Source: Paraburkholderia bannensis NBRC 103871
Lineage (GTDB): Bacteria; Pseudomonadota; Gammaproteobacteria; Burkholderiales; Burkholderiaceae
DNA length: 63,801 nt
Assembly (NCBI RefSeq): GCF_000685015.1
Contig: NZ_BAYA01000036.1
Location: forward strand, 1-63,801
Direction of reading: 5' to 3'
Made by a program: the position numbers and the translations under genes. The notes beneath the pieces are model-generated. The model searched no databases and had not been told where the DNA came from. It saw only the letters and a list, made by a program, of their open reading frames with translations. Numbering within the stretch: position 1 is the first letter of the stretch; every line of letters begins with the position of its first letter. Positions 17,661 through 27,361 of this stretch are shown piece after piece.

Positions 17661-17727
17661 AAAAAAAGTGCCGGCGTCGGCCGGCACAAAAGTCGCACTT
17701 CATCGGGGTTGAAGCGCGACGGGGTAA
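17661..17727 (-). ncRNA. Terminator-bearing repeated element, copy B (candidate small RNA)
   Basis: The reverse strand reads TTACCCCGTC, a CTTCAACCCCGATGAAG hairpin, then GTGCCGGC-CGAC-GCCGGCAC and seven T. The architecture and core bases are shared with 7052-7114. It is placed so that it could terminate reverse-strand transcription coming from the ligD region. Between it and ligD lies a forward-strand small gene. Confidence 0.45.
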
Positions 17728-17768
17728 ATCATGAAGATCCGTCACAACGTGAATCAGGACATCCAGTC

Positions 17769-18062
17769 ATGACGCTAAGCCAACGCATCGCTGCGATCAA
17801 TCTCGCAAATACCTATGGCGAACTGCGTGACGCAATGGATGGCTTCTGGGATGAGGCCATCGCCGGGCCCCCGGAGATCGAAGGGTGCGCGCCACTCAGG
17901 AGCAGCCTGGACAACGGTATGTACGATCACGCCATGGCGGCCCTCGGGCATCTCTCCGGAACCTCCGGCGCAACTTACTCCGATCTTCACGACGTGCTCG
18001 CCGCGGCTTCGCAGCGAACAGCACACATAAGCGGGTCGTCTACAACGAACACTGGCCATTGA
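17769..18062 (+). CDS. Small protein of unknown function
   Basis: 97 residues from the ATG at 17769 (MTLSQRIAAINLANTYGELR). The first 30 residues are helical, and the rest has G/S/T-rich loops with NGMYDHAMAALGHLSG. There is no strong ribosome site, and no family is recognised. It converges on the broken ligD. It could be genuine or a fragment. Confidence 0.45.
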   Translation: MTLSQRIAAINLANTYGELRDAMDGFWDEAIAGPPEIEGCAPLRSSLDNGMYDHAMAALGHLSGTSGATYSDLHDVLAAASQRTAHISGSSTTNTGH

Positions 18063-18122
18063 CGAACTGTCCCGCGAGTATGCACGGAATACGGTATCGG
18101 GCTGCCAGTGAGGAGCGACGCG

Positions 18123-20570
18123 CTATCTGAGACGCTTCATTGCCCCTGCCAGCGTCTGGGCCGTCGACCAGTACTCGGCCCATGGATCCGTCGGCTGAAA
18201 GCTCAGGTACTCGCGCGCCGTCTGCACGTTCCACTGGGCACCGCCTTTGAGTTCAGGCAGTTGCTGCCACGCTACGGGCATCGACACGCCCATGCCCGCC
18301 CTCGCCCGCGCAGAAAACGCGGCCCCGTCGCCTGGCCGATTCCGTTGCGCAGATAGTCGACGTAGACCTTGCCGATCCGGTTCGATGGCCCCGATGTCGC
18401 CGAGAAGCGCTGGGGAATGGTCTTCGCGATGTGTCCGCCGAATACCTGCGAAAAGTCTTTCACCGCGCTGTATCCCAGACGCGGCGCAAGCGGCACGACG
18501 ATATGCAGGCCCTTGCCTCCGCTCGTCTTCAGCCACGCTTTGAGTTCAAGCTCGCCGAGCAGCGTCTGCACCAGCAGCGCCGCTTCCTGAACATACGCCC
18601 ACTTCACGCCCTCGCCCGGGTCAAGGTCGAAAATCACCCTGTCAGGACGCTCGATGCGTGCGACCGTCGAGTTCCAGGTATGAAATTCGACGGTGTTCAT
18701 CTGGGCCGCCGACAGCAGTGCCTCACCCGTATCGATCGACAGCAGAGCGGGATGATCCGGCCACAACCGGCGATCGTGCAACGTCACGCCCGGCATGGCG
18801 GTTCGCTCGGCGTGTTTCTGGAAGAATAGTTCGCCGCTGATCCCCGCTGGCGCGCGACGACCCGCTCCGGATGGGTGATCTTAAACGCAGGCGACGATAC
18901 CGGCGCGCCCGTCTTGCCGCCCTCCCGCACAACCGCCGTCGCCGGCTTGTCAAGGCGCAGTCCCTTGAACGCGGCCTGGCGCACGACGCCGTCCGCTGTC
19001 CACTCCGCGAACTCCACTTCGGCAAGCAGCCGGGGCTCGACCCACCGCTGTGTGCCTGTGGCGCGGCGCGACCAGCGGCGTGCCTTCGCCGCGGTGACGT
19101 CGAACGGCGACGACTGGATTTCCAGCGGGGCGAGGCGATCCCAATATGTCGCGCGCGGTGCGGGAATCCCAGCCGGTGCCGACGCTGCCCGCGTCATGCA
19201 GCTTCCCCGCATCGTCGTAATAGCCCAGCTGGAGGCTGCCGATCTCGCCGTCCTTGCTCCCGCGGGCAGTAGAGCCGCAGACGACCAGCTCCTGACGCAG
19301 GCGCGCCTTGGCCTTCAACCGAGACTGGGTGCGTCCAGATTCATACGGCGCATGGCGTCGCTTGAGCATGAGCCCTTCGAGTCCGAGACTGGCGGCGGCC
19401 TCGAACACCGCCGCGGCGGGCGCGTCGAACGCCTCGCTCAGGCGCAGATGCTCGCCCGCGTGTTCCAGTACCTCCGCGAGCCGGGCGCGGCGCGCCCATA
19501 ACGACACCTTCCGCATGTCGCGGCCGTCGACATACATCAGATCGAACAGGAAATAGACAATGTCCCGGTTGGTGTGGACGTCCATCGCGTTCCGGAGTGC
19601 AGAAAAGTTCGGCAGGCCGTTCTTCAGCATGACAATCTCGCCGTCCAGCCATGCACCGGGAAGGGCCAGCGCCTTGCGTTCGTCGCACGGGGAAACGTGC
19701 CGCCCAGTCATGACCTCCTCGCGTAAGGAGCCGAACGTCCCCATCATCGATACGCCCGAGCAGCCGGTAGCCATCCAGCTTCATCTCGATAATCCAGTCT
19801 CCGCCAGTGGGCAACGACGACGCCAGTGTCGCGAGCTGGGGCTCGATCTTCGAAGAAGCGGCGCGCACACTGCCGCAGAAAGGTCTGCGGGCGCTGGGTG
19901 GGCGGATTTAGATACTGGCACCTTCGGCTCCCGCTGTTCAAGCAGTCCCAACGGATGCGCGACGACGCTATCTGGCAGTACCTTGACGTCGTCGTACTCG
20001 GAAAGCGGTCTTGCCCATTCGTCGCGCTTCTTGAACAGGAGCCATTGGTCTTGCAGGTCGCCTGGTTTGGCGATCCGCACCAGTTCCCACAGTCCTGCGA
20101 GCTTTTCGCCATGAAGGCGGAAAACGAGTTTTCCCGACTTCATGCCGGCTCCTGGATCGCCCTGGGGTTCCCAGGTGCCTTGATCCCAGACAATGACGGT
20201 GCCCGCGCCATACTGTTTTTCGGGGATGGTGCCCCCGAAGCTGGCGTAGTGGAGGGGATGATCCTCTACATGCACCGCCATGCGCGTGACCTTCGGGTCG
20301 AAGCACGGCCCCTTCGGTACCGCCCAGGAGAGCAGCACGCCACCGGCTCCGAGGCGGAAGTCGTGATGCAGGTGGCTCGCCCAGTGTTTCTGGATACAAA
20401 GGACGGCGCCGCGCGTCGACCGCGCGCCGTTTTTTTGGGGGCGACAGGCTCGGGCGTGGCGTCGAAATTTCGCTTGCGTGAGTATCGGGTGAGCGGGCCG
20501 TCACGATCGGCAGTAGCATTCGAGTGCAAAGCTCGTGCCACAACACCGGACGCGCAGCCAGTTGCCAACA
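18123..20570 (-). pseudogene. ligD: Multidomain DNA ligase D, multiply frameshifted
   Basis: All LigD domains can be read, but only by changing frame about six times. N-terminal linker (RYSRKRNFDATPEPV, near 20500); 3'-phosphoesterase (HYASFGGTIPEKQYGAGTVI); ligase adenylation site with the nucleophile lysine (DWIIEMKLDGYRLLGRIDDG, near 19790); LDGEIVMLKNGLPNFSALRN, and LGLEGLMLKRRHAPYESGR; OB fold; polymerase domain (RVIFDLDPGEGVKWAYVQEA, LKTSGGKGLHIVVPLAP), ending at 18123. Breaks lie near 20430 (next to T7), 19870, 19770, 19160, 18830 and 18320. Intact LigD would be about 800 residues. Either the gene is dead while Ku is intact, or this stretch carries sequencing indels. Confidence 0.85.
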
Positions 20571-21113
20571 TGGTCGAACTACATATTCGACTTTCTGTAT
20601 GGAAAATTATCCACACACCAGCGATTGGACATGCTCCGGACCGGTTGTCGCTCGGTGGCCGCGGGGCCGCCGCTTCTTGTCGTCGACGATTACCGTTCCG
20701 GTGCGGAAACTATTACTGCATCAGTGATCATTGCAGGATACGAGGCGGCGTAAATGATGGATGGACGTAGAGCGAATTAAAAACGTCTCCGTTGCGATCT
20801 TAATTTTGTAACAACGCGCCGGACGGCGGCCCGCCTGTGCCGACGGGCTCGCACCTGCAAGCAGACTCGGCACGGACATTCGCCAACGTCCAAAAACTGC
20901 GGTGTCGACCGGTCCTGTCATCTAACGAGGGATCAGTGAAAGGCCAAATTAAGCTCAATAACGGTCCTCCGCGCCACCCGGCGTACCGCAATCATCATCG
21001 AAGAACGACCGCTTGCTATTCATGTATACCAGCGTGACGCCGTTATACTGAAGTCAGCTCGACTAGGAAGGCCTTCGCTTGGCTCCCAACGCGCCTCACA
21101 AAAGCGGATCATA
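20571..21113. other. Intergenic between ligD and the GGDEF-EAL gene
   Basis: No convincing gene. Short frames lack motifs and ribosome sites. It presumably contains the promoter of the downstream c-di-GMP gene and the start region of ligD. Confidence 0.4.
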
Positions 21114-23060
21114 ATGGTATCTTTTGATAATCAATCGGAGCATAGCCGAAGTTCCGCCTTGGATGGCGAACTCATCAACGCGCAATTCCACGCGTTTTCG
21201 CGGCAAGTGCCGCTGCTCTATTTCATACTTCTGATCAACACCGGAGCAGTTGCTTATACACATCTGCGCGACTCACCCAGGTGGCTTTCTATCTATATCC
21301 CAGGCGTCCTGTGTTCCATCGGTTTGACTCGCCTCCTCGTTTGGCTCGGCCGCCGTCGACGCCATCGTTATCTGACGGATCGGGAAATCTACCAACGGCT
21401 CTCGTTGGCAACCTGGGTCACCGCCGCGTTTGGGGTCGGGTTTACAGCCTGGGGATTTGCGCTGTACCCGTATGGCGATGCTTACGCGCGCGTACAGATT
21501 GCCTTTTCCATGGCCATTACCGTCATAGGGTGCATCTTTTGCCTCGTGCACCTGCGTAGGGCCGCGCTTTTGCTGACGGCGATCGTGGTCATCCCTTTCA
21601 CGATATTTTTCGTCCGCACGGGGAATTCGGTTCTCGTAGCCATCGCATTGAACATGTTGCTTGTCACGATTGCCATCCTCATGATGATGCTCACGCATTA
21701 CCGGGACTTCGCGAGCCTGATTCAATCCAGAAGGGCTTTACAGGCGCTTAGCGATACCAATTCTAGACTTGCAAACCTGGATGCGCTGACCGGATTGCCG
21801 AACCGGCGGTCGTTTCTGGAGCGGCTCGATGAACTCTGCGGTGAGATGGCCGATGGCTGTAAGACATTCGCGGTGGGCGTAATCGATCTCGATGGTTTCA
21901 AACAGGTCAACGACCTCCACGGCCATCCGACCGGAGATCAGGTGCTAGAGGAGGTCAGCAGACGGCTGACGCGGCTCCAATCTCCAGAATGCACGTTCGC
22001 GCGCCTGGGCGGTGACGAATTTGGGCTTGTGGTGACCGGCGACACGCAGATCGAAAGCCTGCAGACGCTTGGAAATATGATATCCAAGGTACTGGAAGCA
22101 CCCTATCGTTGCGCAGGTGCAAGCATTCGGGTAGCAGCATCGCTGGGCATTGCACAGTTTCCCATCGCCGCAACAACATCTCAGCAATTGTTCGAGCGTG
22201 CGGACCACGCCCTGTACCACGCCAAGGAACACGGGCGCGGTGGCACCACGATTTTTTCCAGCGAGATTGAAAGCGCGATCCGGAGGTCAAACGTGATTGA
22301 GCAGTTACTCCGCCAGGCTGACCTGTCTCGCGAGATGACCCTTCATTACCAACCTATTATCGACGTGACGAACGGATACGTCGTGTCGTTTGAAGCTCTG
22401 GCACGCTGGCGGAACACTACGTTGGGTGATGTTGCGCCGTCAGAGTTCATAGCAGTCGCGGAGCGGAGCGACCTCGTCCATACGATTACACTGATACTTC
22501 TTGGGAAAGCCCTTGACGCACTGCGGGAGGCTGAGCCCCACGTTCGAGTGTCGTTCAATCTGTCCGCCCGTGACATGAACTCGCCTGACACGATTTTTTC
22601 CGTCATGGACATGATCCGGAAAAGTTCTGTCTCGCCAGAGCGTCTGACGATCGAGATTACCGAAACCGCGGTAATTCTCGATTTCGATCGGATGCGAAGC
22701 GCGTTGAATCAACTTAAACAGTTCGGCGTTCACATCGCGCTCGACGACTTCGGCACGGGATTTTCGAGCTTGCATTGCATTCATCGGTTGCCACTCGACA
22801 AGGTGAAGATCGACCGTAGTTTCGTTCAGGAGATTGACTCTGATGTTGCCGCCCAGGACATTGTGCGAAGCATTATGGGTATGTGTAGAAATTTAGGACT
22901 AACATGCGTGACCGAAGGAGTAGAGACTGAGGCTCAATGCAAGGCGCTGCGTGAACTTGGTTGCAATGTCATGCAGGGTTATTTGTTCGGGCGCCCGGTA
23001 CCTGCGCTGACTTCGTCTTTCAGAAGGCCGTTGTTCAATGCAGAGCAGACTCTTGAATGA
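21114..23060 (+). CDS. Membrane GGDEF-EAL c-di-GMP protein
   Basis: 648 residues. Residues 30-215 contain about six hydrophobic segments (VPLLYFILLINTGAVAYTHL, IALNMLLVTIAILMMML). The GGDEF domain (230-390) keeps the active signature FARLGGDEFGLVV and the substrate loop LDALTGLPNRRSF. The EAL domain (405-640) keeps FEALARW, ITETAVI, LDDFGTGFSSL and KIDRSFV, so both synthase and phosphodiesterase motifs look intact. The protein sets c-di-GMP levels at the inner membrane. The C-terminus is complete. It is monocistronic. Confidence 0.95.
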   Translation: MVSFDNQSEHSRSSALDGELINAQFHAFSRQVPLLYFILLINTGAVAYTHLRDSPRWLSIYIPGVLCSIGLTRLLVWLGRRRRHRYLTDREIYQRLSLATWVTAAFGVGFTAWGFALYPYGDAYARVQIAFSMAITVIGCIFCLVHLRRAALLLTAIVVIPFTIFFVRTGNSVLVAIALNMLLVTIAILMMMLTHYRDFASLIQSRRALQALSDTNSRLANLDALTGLPNRRSFLERLDELCGEMADGCKTFAVGVIDLDGFKQVNDLHGHPTGDQVLEEVSRRLTRLQSPECTFARLGGDEFGLVVTGDTQIESLQTLGNMISKVLEAPYRCAGASIRVAASLGIAQFPIAATTSQQLFERADHALYHAKEHGRGGTTIFSSEIESAIRRSNVIEQLLRQADLSREMTLHYQPIIDVTNGYVVSFEALARWRNTTLGDVAPSEFIAVAERSDLVHTITLILLGKALDALREAEPHVRVSFNLSARDMNSPDTIFSVMDMIRKSSVSPERLTIEITETAVILDFDRMRSALNQLKQFGVHIALDDFGTGFSSLHCIHRLPLDKVKIDRSFVQEIDSDVAAQDIVRSIMGMCRNLGLTCVTEGVETEAQCKALRELGCNVMQGYLFGRPVPALTSSFRRPLFNAEQTLE

Positions 23061-23524
23061 CAAATTTTGAGCGATGGCGAAAGGCTGTTCATGGCGGTGG
23101 ACGCACTGCGTGCGTCCAATACGTGGGCCCCGGGCATTCCACTTACCCGACTGTCCGAATTTGCGCGACCACCTCTTTTTTCCGCTCATCCCGTGAAGCC
23201 ATTCGCTGAATGCGAGCCCGACCCGGTCCACCTGCTTGCACCACTTACAAGCGCTATGAATCTCGCTGTAAGCATTCCATCCCTGATTGATCGCGCTCGC
23301 TTTGAGCGCGATCACAAATTCGCGACTAAACTGGCGACACTGCGCGGAAAAATCATTTGCAAACGACCGAACTTGCCTGCAGCGATGTACTCAAGCCAGT
23401 TCAAATGGCGCTGACGTCCGCATCCTCGCGCGCGGGGACGGGCAAACGTCGGCACGGGAAGTCAGCGGTTCAGGTGGAGCGGGCCGGATATCGCCGCGTC
23501 GTAAAGTGTCGTTCCTTGTCGGGG
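23061..23524. other. Intergenic, no supported gene
   Basis: Between the GGDEF-EAL gene and pagL. Frames run through, but none has a recognisable domain. A short TTTGAGCGCGATCAC / GTGATCGCGCTCAAA-like symmetry near 23280-23320 (GATCGCGCTCGCTTTGAGCGCGATC) may form a hairpin. Confidence 0.4.
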
Positions 23525-24097
23525 ATGTTCATGACAGCAAGAAAATCGGTGTGGGCGGGCAGCCTTCTCAGGGGCCTGTGCGCCGCCATATTCGCTGCTG
23601 GCACAGCCAGTGCGCAAGCCGACCAGTTCGGAATTCAGATCGGCCCGGGCGTGGCGGATCACGATGTCAAGAAGCTCGACTTCGGGCTCGTCTGGGACCC
23701 TGGTTTGCAGTGGTGGCACATCGTGGGCTTTCACTTTACCCTAATCGGAGAGTTTCACGGGGCCTACTGGCACCTCAGTGAAACTGCCGCCACACAGCCG
23801 ACCATCTGGGAGTTCGGTATGACGCCGGTCTTCCGAATCATCAAGGACACCGGTTGGATCCGTCCGTACTTCGAGGCGGGTGTGGGCGTACGCATGCTCA
23901 CGCACGTCGAGCTGACGCCGGACCGCACGCTGTCATCGGCCTTCCAGTTCGCGGATATGGTTGGCGTCGGCGCACAGTTCGGCGCGCACCAGAACTACCA
24001 GGCTGGCGTGCGCTTCCAGCACATCTCGAACGCCGACATCAAGACGCCGAATCCCGGGCTCAACTTCACCTCGGTTTACGTGCAGTACAACTTCTGA
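23525..24097 (+). CDS. pagL: Lipid A 3-O-deacylase (PagL)
   Basis: 190 residues from the ATG at 23525 (23531 is equally possible); a longer frame from 23357 has no ribosome site. A signal peptide is clear (LLRGLCAAIFAAGTASAQA). The mature part is an eight-strand outer-membrane barrel, and RFQHISNADIKTPNPGLN contains the PagL catalytic His-Ser motif (H-x-S-N). It removes the 3-O-linked acyl chain of lipid A in the outer membrane. The C-terminal residue is Phe (VQYNF), as in BAM substrates. Confidence 0.9.
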   Translation: MFMTARKSVWAGSLLRGLCAAIFAAGTASAQADQFGIQIGPGVADHDVKKLDFGLVWDPGLQWWHIVGFHFTLIGEFHGAYWHLSETAATQPTIWEFGMTPVFRIIKDTGWIRPYFEAGVGVRMLTHVELTPDRTLSSAFQFADMVGVGAQFGAHQNYQAGVRFQHISNADIKTPNPGLNFTSVYVQYNF

Positions 24098-24745
24098 GCG
24101 TGTTCCGCTTTCCCTTTTTGCCTCGTGCAATCCAGCTGCGCCTCGCTGGCGGCGCTCTTCCGCCTTTACCCGCTACTGTCCGCCGAACTAAAGATGTTGC
24201 GTTTCGCGAAGTAAAGTAGAAGCTTCGCCGAAATTCAGGTGAATTTTCGCAATCGAGGAGCAATATTTCTCCGAAAATCAATTGATTGCGTGTCTTGCGA
24301 AGTAGGGATAAACTTTGTTGCTTCCCCGGATTGATATGATTCGGCGCGTTCGGTCTCGCGTGTCTCCGTGAATGCCGGTTTAGTTCGGAATGCGATGCCG
24401 TGCGAGGAGCCGGTCCCGTTCTCTATCGTTCGGTCGCGATCCGCATAGTTGTGGCGGATGGCAGCGGTCGTTAAGGGTTATTGGACGTCTGTCGTCATTC
24501 ACATGGCTGTGAGTTTGCCGCGGCGGCGTGCGGACAGGCGTCGAATGAGCCTAGAGAATTCTAGCTAACGTAAGTAGAGTAATTTCCAAGATCGCGCCAT
24601 TGGGTTTGCGGTCTATATCTTAGCGGCGATATCTCGCTATCGAACACTCTGATTGCGCTGAGACGGACGGCTTTTCACGCTGGAAACCATGGGTTTATTT
24701 TTGTATCCTTTTGAACCGCCCGTCACTATATAGCGGGTTTTGTCT
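24098..24745. other. Intergenic, AT-richer, no supported gene
   Basis: About 650 bases without a convincing frame. Composition is visibly richer in A/T than the neighbourhood, e.g. GAATTTTCGCAATC and CCGAAAATCAATTG. It likely holds the promoter of the H-NS-like gene. Confidence 0.4.
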
Positions 24746-25153
24746 ATGGCACATACCGGAAACACGATGGCTACTGCGAAAAAGGATGTAGTAAAACAGG
24801 CCGAGGCGCTTTTCGACAAGTCCAAGTCCTCAGCGGCCGCTGAAAAAGTCACGTCTCACTATCAGACGTTACTGGCGCAACGTGCGGAGCTGGAAGCACG
24901 GATCGCGGCCGTGCGGGAAGCAGAAGTCGCAGGCGTGATGGAACAGATTCGTCAGCTTGTTGACGAATACGACCTGCACGACCAGGTTCAGTTCACACGT
25001 GCACGTGCGATCGGCCCGCGTGGTCCAGGCGCGCTTCGAGGGCCGGTCGGAGCAAAATACCGCAACCCCCAAACAGGTCAAACGTGGAGTGGACGCGGTC
25101 GCGCACCTGCGTGGATCGAAGGCAAGGATCGAACCCAATTCCTGATCGACTGA
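24746..25153 (+). CDS. H-NS-family nucleoid protein
   Basis: 135 residues from the ATG at 24746, or 128 from the ATG at 24767. A coiled-coil dimerisation part (LLAQRAELEARIAAVREAEV) is followed by a linker and the DNA-binding end KYRNPQTGQTWSGRGRAPAW, with the TWSGRGRxPxW hook that inserts into AT-rich minor grooves. It is one of the H-NS-like paralogs common in Burkholderia, and it lies beside an AT-rich intergenic stretch and IS remnants. It likely acts as a xenogeneic silencer. Confidence 0.9.
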   Translation: MAHTGNTMATAKKDVVKQAEALFDKSKSSAAAEKVTSHYQTLLAQRAELEARIAAVREAEVAGVMEQIRQLVDEYDLHDQVQFTRARAIGPRGPGALRGPVGAKYRNPQTGQTWSGRGRAPAWIEGKDRTQFLID

Positions 25154-25314
25154 TTGTCAAATTCGCCCAGCAAAACGCGGGGCTTTTTTCTACAGTTGAA
25201 CTGCCCGCAGATTTGGTTCGCTGGAATATCAGTGAGGCTTATGCTTGCCGAAGTGTGTACGCATTCCAGTGGATCGCTGTCGTCGTTCATAATCTAGCAG
25301 TTCCAGTGACGCTG

Positions 25315-25524
25315 CTAGCGTAGCCGAAGTCTTTCGGAAATCAGGGAGTTCGATAACGCGATTTCGCCCGGCGCGCTAAAGATTGCCGTTGCGTGCTCGG
25401 TCAGCCATTCGTGCACGACCTCGTCGGTGCCAGTCGCTACCGCAGCATCCAGTCGCGCGGGGCAAGCGACCGCGCGCTTGAGCGCATCCATGATCTGACT
25501 ATCCGTGAAACTCGACTTCTTCAT
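25315..25524 (-). pseudogene. Start of IS3-family OrfA fused to unrelated sequence
   Basis: The first 18 residues, MKKSSFTDSQIMDALKRA, are the canonical start of IS3-family OrfA helix-turn-helix proteins. The remaining 50 (VACPARLDAAVATGTDEVVH...) do not continue as OrfA. The ribosome site (GAGCTCTT region) is weak. It is taken as a truncated transposase start, although the hybrid frame could still be expressed. Confidence 0.5.
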
Positions 25525-25960
25525 TGCGAAGAGCTCCCTTTGCTGGAAATTCTACTTCTGATCCCGCTTACCGGACGGGGGTATTACCGTCGGATTTGCC
25601 AACACAGTGGAACAATGTTCGGGCCTGTGGCGCGGCTTGTTGTCCGCGCTTACTTCGATACCACTAGCGAGAAGCATGCCCATAGCGCGCGGGAGTATCG
25701 CTCGCCTTGCGAGTTCCGGCGCTCAATGGATTCAGCAACCTTGGTGTGAAGCTGTGTCCGAAATTACAGAGGCAACTCCACAAGGGCGCGCCCCCTCAAT
25801 CGCAGGTACAAAAGAGACCGTAGAACTCTCTTCTGGCTCTTGAATCTCGCTGGCGGAGCCCATAGATGGTGACCCCTGAACAACACAACGCGTCTGAAGG
25901 CGCGATCTGAGGCGCTTGCCGACGTGCGAATGCACGCACTCCTCCACCAAGGCGATAGAG
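25525..25960. other. Intergenic, no supported gene
   Basis: Probably rearranged DNA beside the IS3 fragment. No further transposase motif is readable. It contains the upstream region of the PAS-GGDEF gene. Confidence 0.4.
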
Positions 25961-26998
25961 ATGATTCGCTACCCAGAAAACGATAAAGCCGGTGTCGCTA
26001 ACGAGCAATCGGTTCCGGATACGCTTCAGGGCAATGCCTTGCTCACCCAGCTTGTCGTGGAGCGGCTGAATCTTGGGATATTCGTACTCGACCACAAGCT
26101 CAATGTTCTGCTGTGGAACCGGTTCATGCAGGATCACAGCGGCGTTGGCGCCGAAGACGTGATCGGCCGCCCGGTGTTGGAGTGCTTTCCCGAACTGCCC
26201 CGTGCCTGGCTTGAGCGCAAGGTTGAAAGCGTATTCAAGCTCGGCGGCTTTGCCTTCAGCTCGTGGGAGCAGCGCCCATATCTGTTCCGCTTCGATCACG
26301 ACCGGCCCATCACGGGCGGCGTCGATTACATGCAGCAGGACTGCACCTTCATCCCGCTTCTGCGCGATCGCGAAGTGATCGCCGTGTGCGTAACAATCAC
26401 CGATGTGACGCACGTGAGCGTGATGCAGCGAGAGCGCGAGGATGCCGTCTCCAGGCTGCGCGAATACGCCAACCGCGACGGTCTGACCGGCATAGGCAAT
26501 CGCCGCTACTTCGAGACGCGTCTGGCCGAGGAATTCTCGCGCTGGCAGCGTTACGGTGGCGAGCTTTCGGTGCTGCTGTTCGATCTCGATCACTTCAAGA
26601 AAGTCAACGACGATTTCGGCCACATTGTCGGCGACACAGTGCTGCGCACCATGGCGCAGCGAGTGGCGGGCGTGGTGCGAAAAGAAGACATCTTCGGGCG
26701 CTTCGGGGGCGAGGAATTCGCGCTACTGTTGCCCTGCACGCCCATCGACCATGCTACACATGTAGCCGAAAAAATCCGCCGCACGATCGGCGACACTCCC
26801 GTGGAAGTTCAGGGCGAGGTCATCGCGGTGACGGCAAGCGTTGGGGTGACGTCCGCCAGACACGGGACGCCGGATCCGGAAACCTTTATCAGTGAAGCTG
26901 ACGCTGCGCTCTATGACGCGAAGCGCCGCGGACGCAACCTCGTCGTTGTAGGCTGCAAGTCCCATCTATTTGGCTGCGAATGGGAATCCGCGCCCTGA
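25961..26998 (+). CDS. PAS-GGDEF diguanylate cyclase
   Basis: 345 residues from the ATG at 25961 (purine-rich AAGGCGATAGAG upstream; a longer frame from 25916 is unlikely). A PAS domain spans about 35-160 (LNLGIFVLDHKLNVLLWNRF, VIGRPVLECFPEL). The GGDEF domain (about 175-335) has an intact active site RFGGEEFALLLP and DGLTGIGNRRYFETRL. It has no membrane segment, so it is a cytosolic sensor synthase of c-di-GMP. It is the second c-di-GMP enzyme in the window. Confidence 0.93.
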   Translation: MIRYPENDKAGVANEQSVPDTLQGNALLTQLVVERLNLGIFVLDHKLNVLLWNRFMQDHSGVGAEDVIGRPVLECFPELPRAWLERKVESVFKLGGFAFSSWEQRPYLFRFDHDRPITGGVDYMQQDCTFIPLLRDREVIAVCVTITDVTHVSVMQREREDAVSRLREYANRDGLTGIGNRRYFETRLAEEFSRWQRYGGELSVLLFDLDHFKKVNDDFGHIVGDTVLRTMAQRVAGVVRKEDIFGRFGGEEFALLLPCTPIDHATHVAEKIRRTIGDTPVEVQGEVIAVTASVGVTSARHGTPDPETFISEADAALYDAKRRGRNLVVVGCKSHLFGCEWESAP

Positions 26999-27099
26999 TG
27001 CGGTCGGAAAGAACCCGGGCGGTGCCAGCAGACTCGACAAGTTGATGATCAGCAGCTAGCAAGTCGCGCACGAATAGCCACGACATAAACATGCTTTGC

Positions 27100-27336
27100 C
27101 TAAATGTTTCGGCGCATATCGCCAAGCGTCGTCCTTCGATTCAGGCTGCATCTCATACCAGAATGAGGTCGGATGAAAAAAGTGGAAGCCAACGTTTCGT
27201 AAAATCGTGAAACGGAGGAATGAATGAATCGAATCCCAAAGCGGTGCGTGCCTTTGAGTTCGCCGTTGATCGGAGCGCCTGCGGCCTTTAGAATGCCGCC
27301 TAGGATGATGAAGGGATGAATCCACGTGCCGCTCAT
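27100..27336 (-). pseudogene. YdcZ-type (DMT family) transporter, N-terminal remnant
   Basis: The start MSGTWIHPFIILGGILKAAG, then APINGEL, resembles the first membrane helix of small DMT/YdcZ (DUF606) transporters. The following 50 residues lose hydrophobicity and do not resemble a transporter. It is a truncated relic at the end of the operon described next. Confidence 0.4.
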
Positions 27337-27361
27337 TGTTCCTGTCTCCGTTTGTGAACCT

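Noticed and set aside
20410..20440. Terminator GCGCGCCG-TTTTTTT on the forward strand
   Set aside because: It lies inside the LigD linker; the T-run corresponds to lysine codons on the reverse strand.
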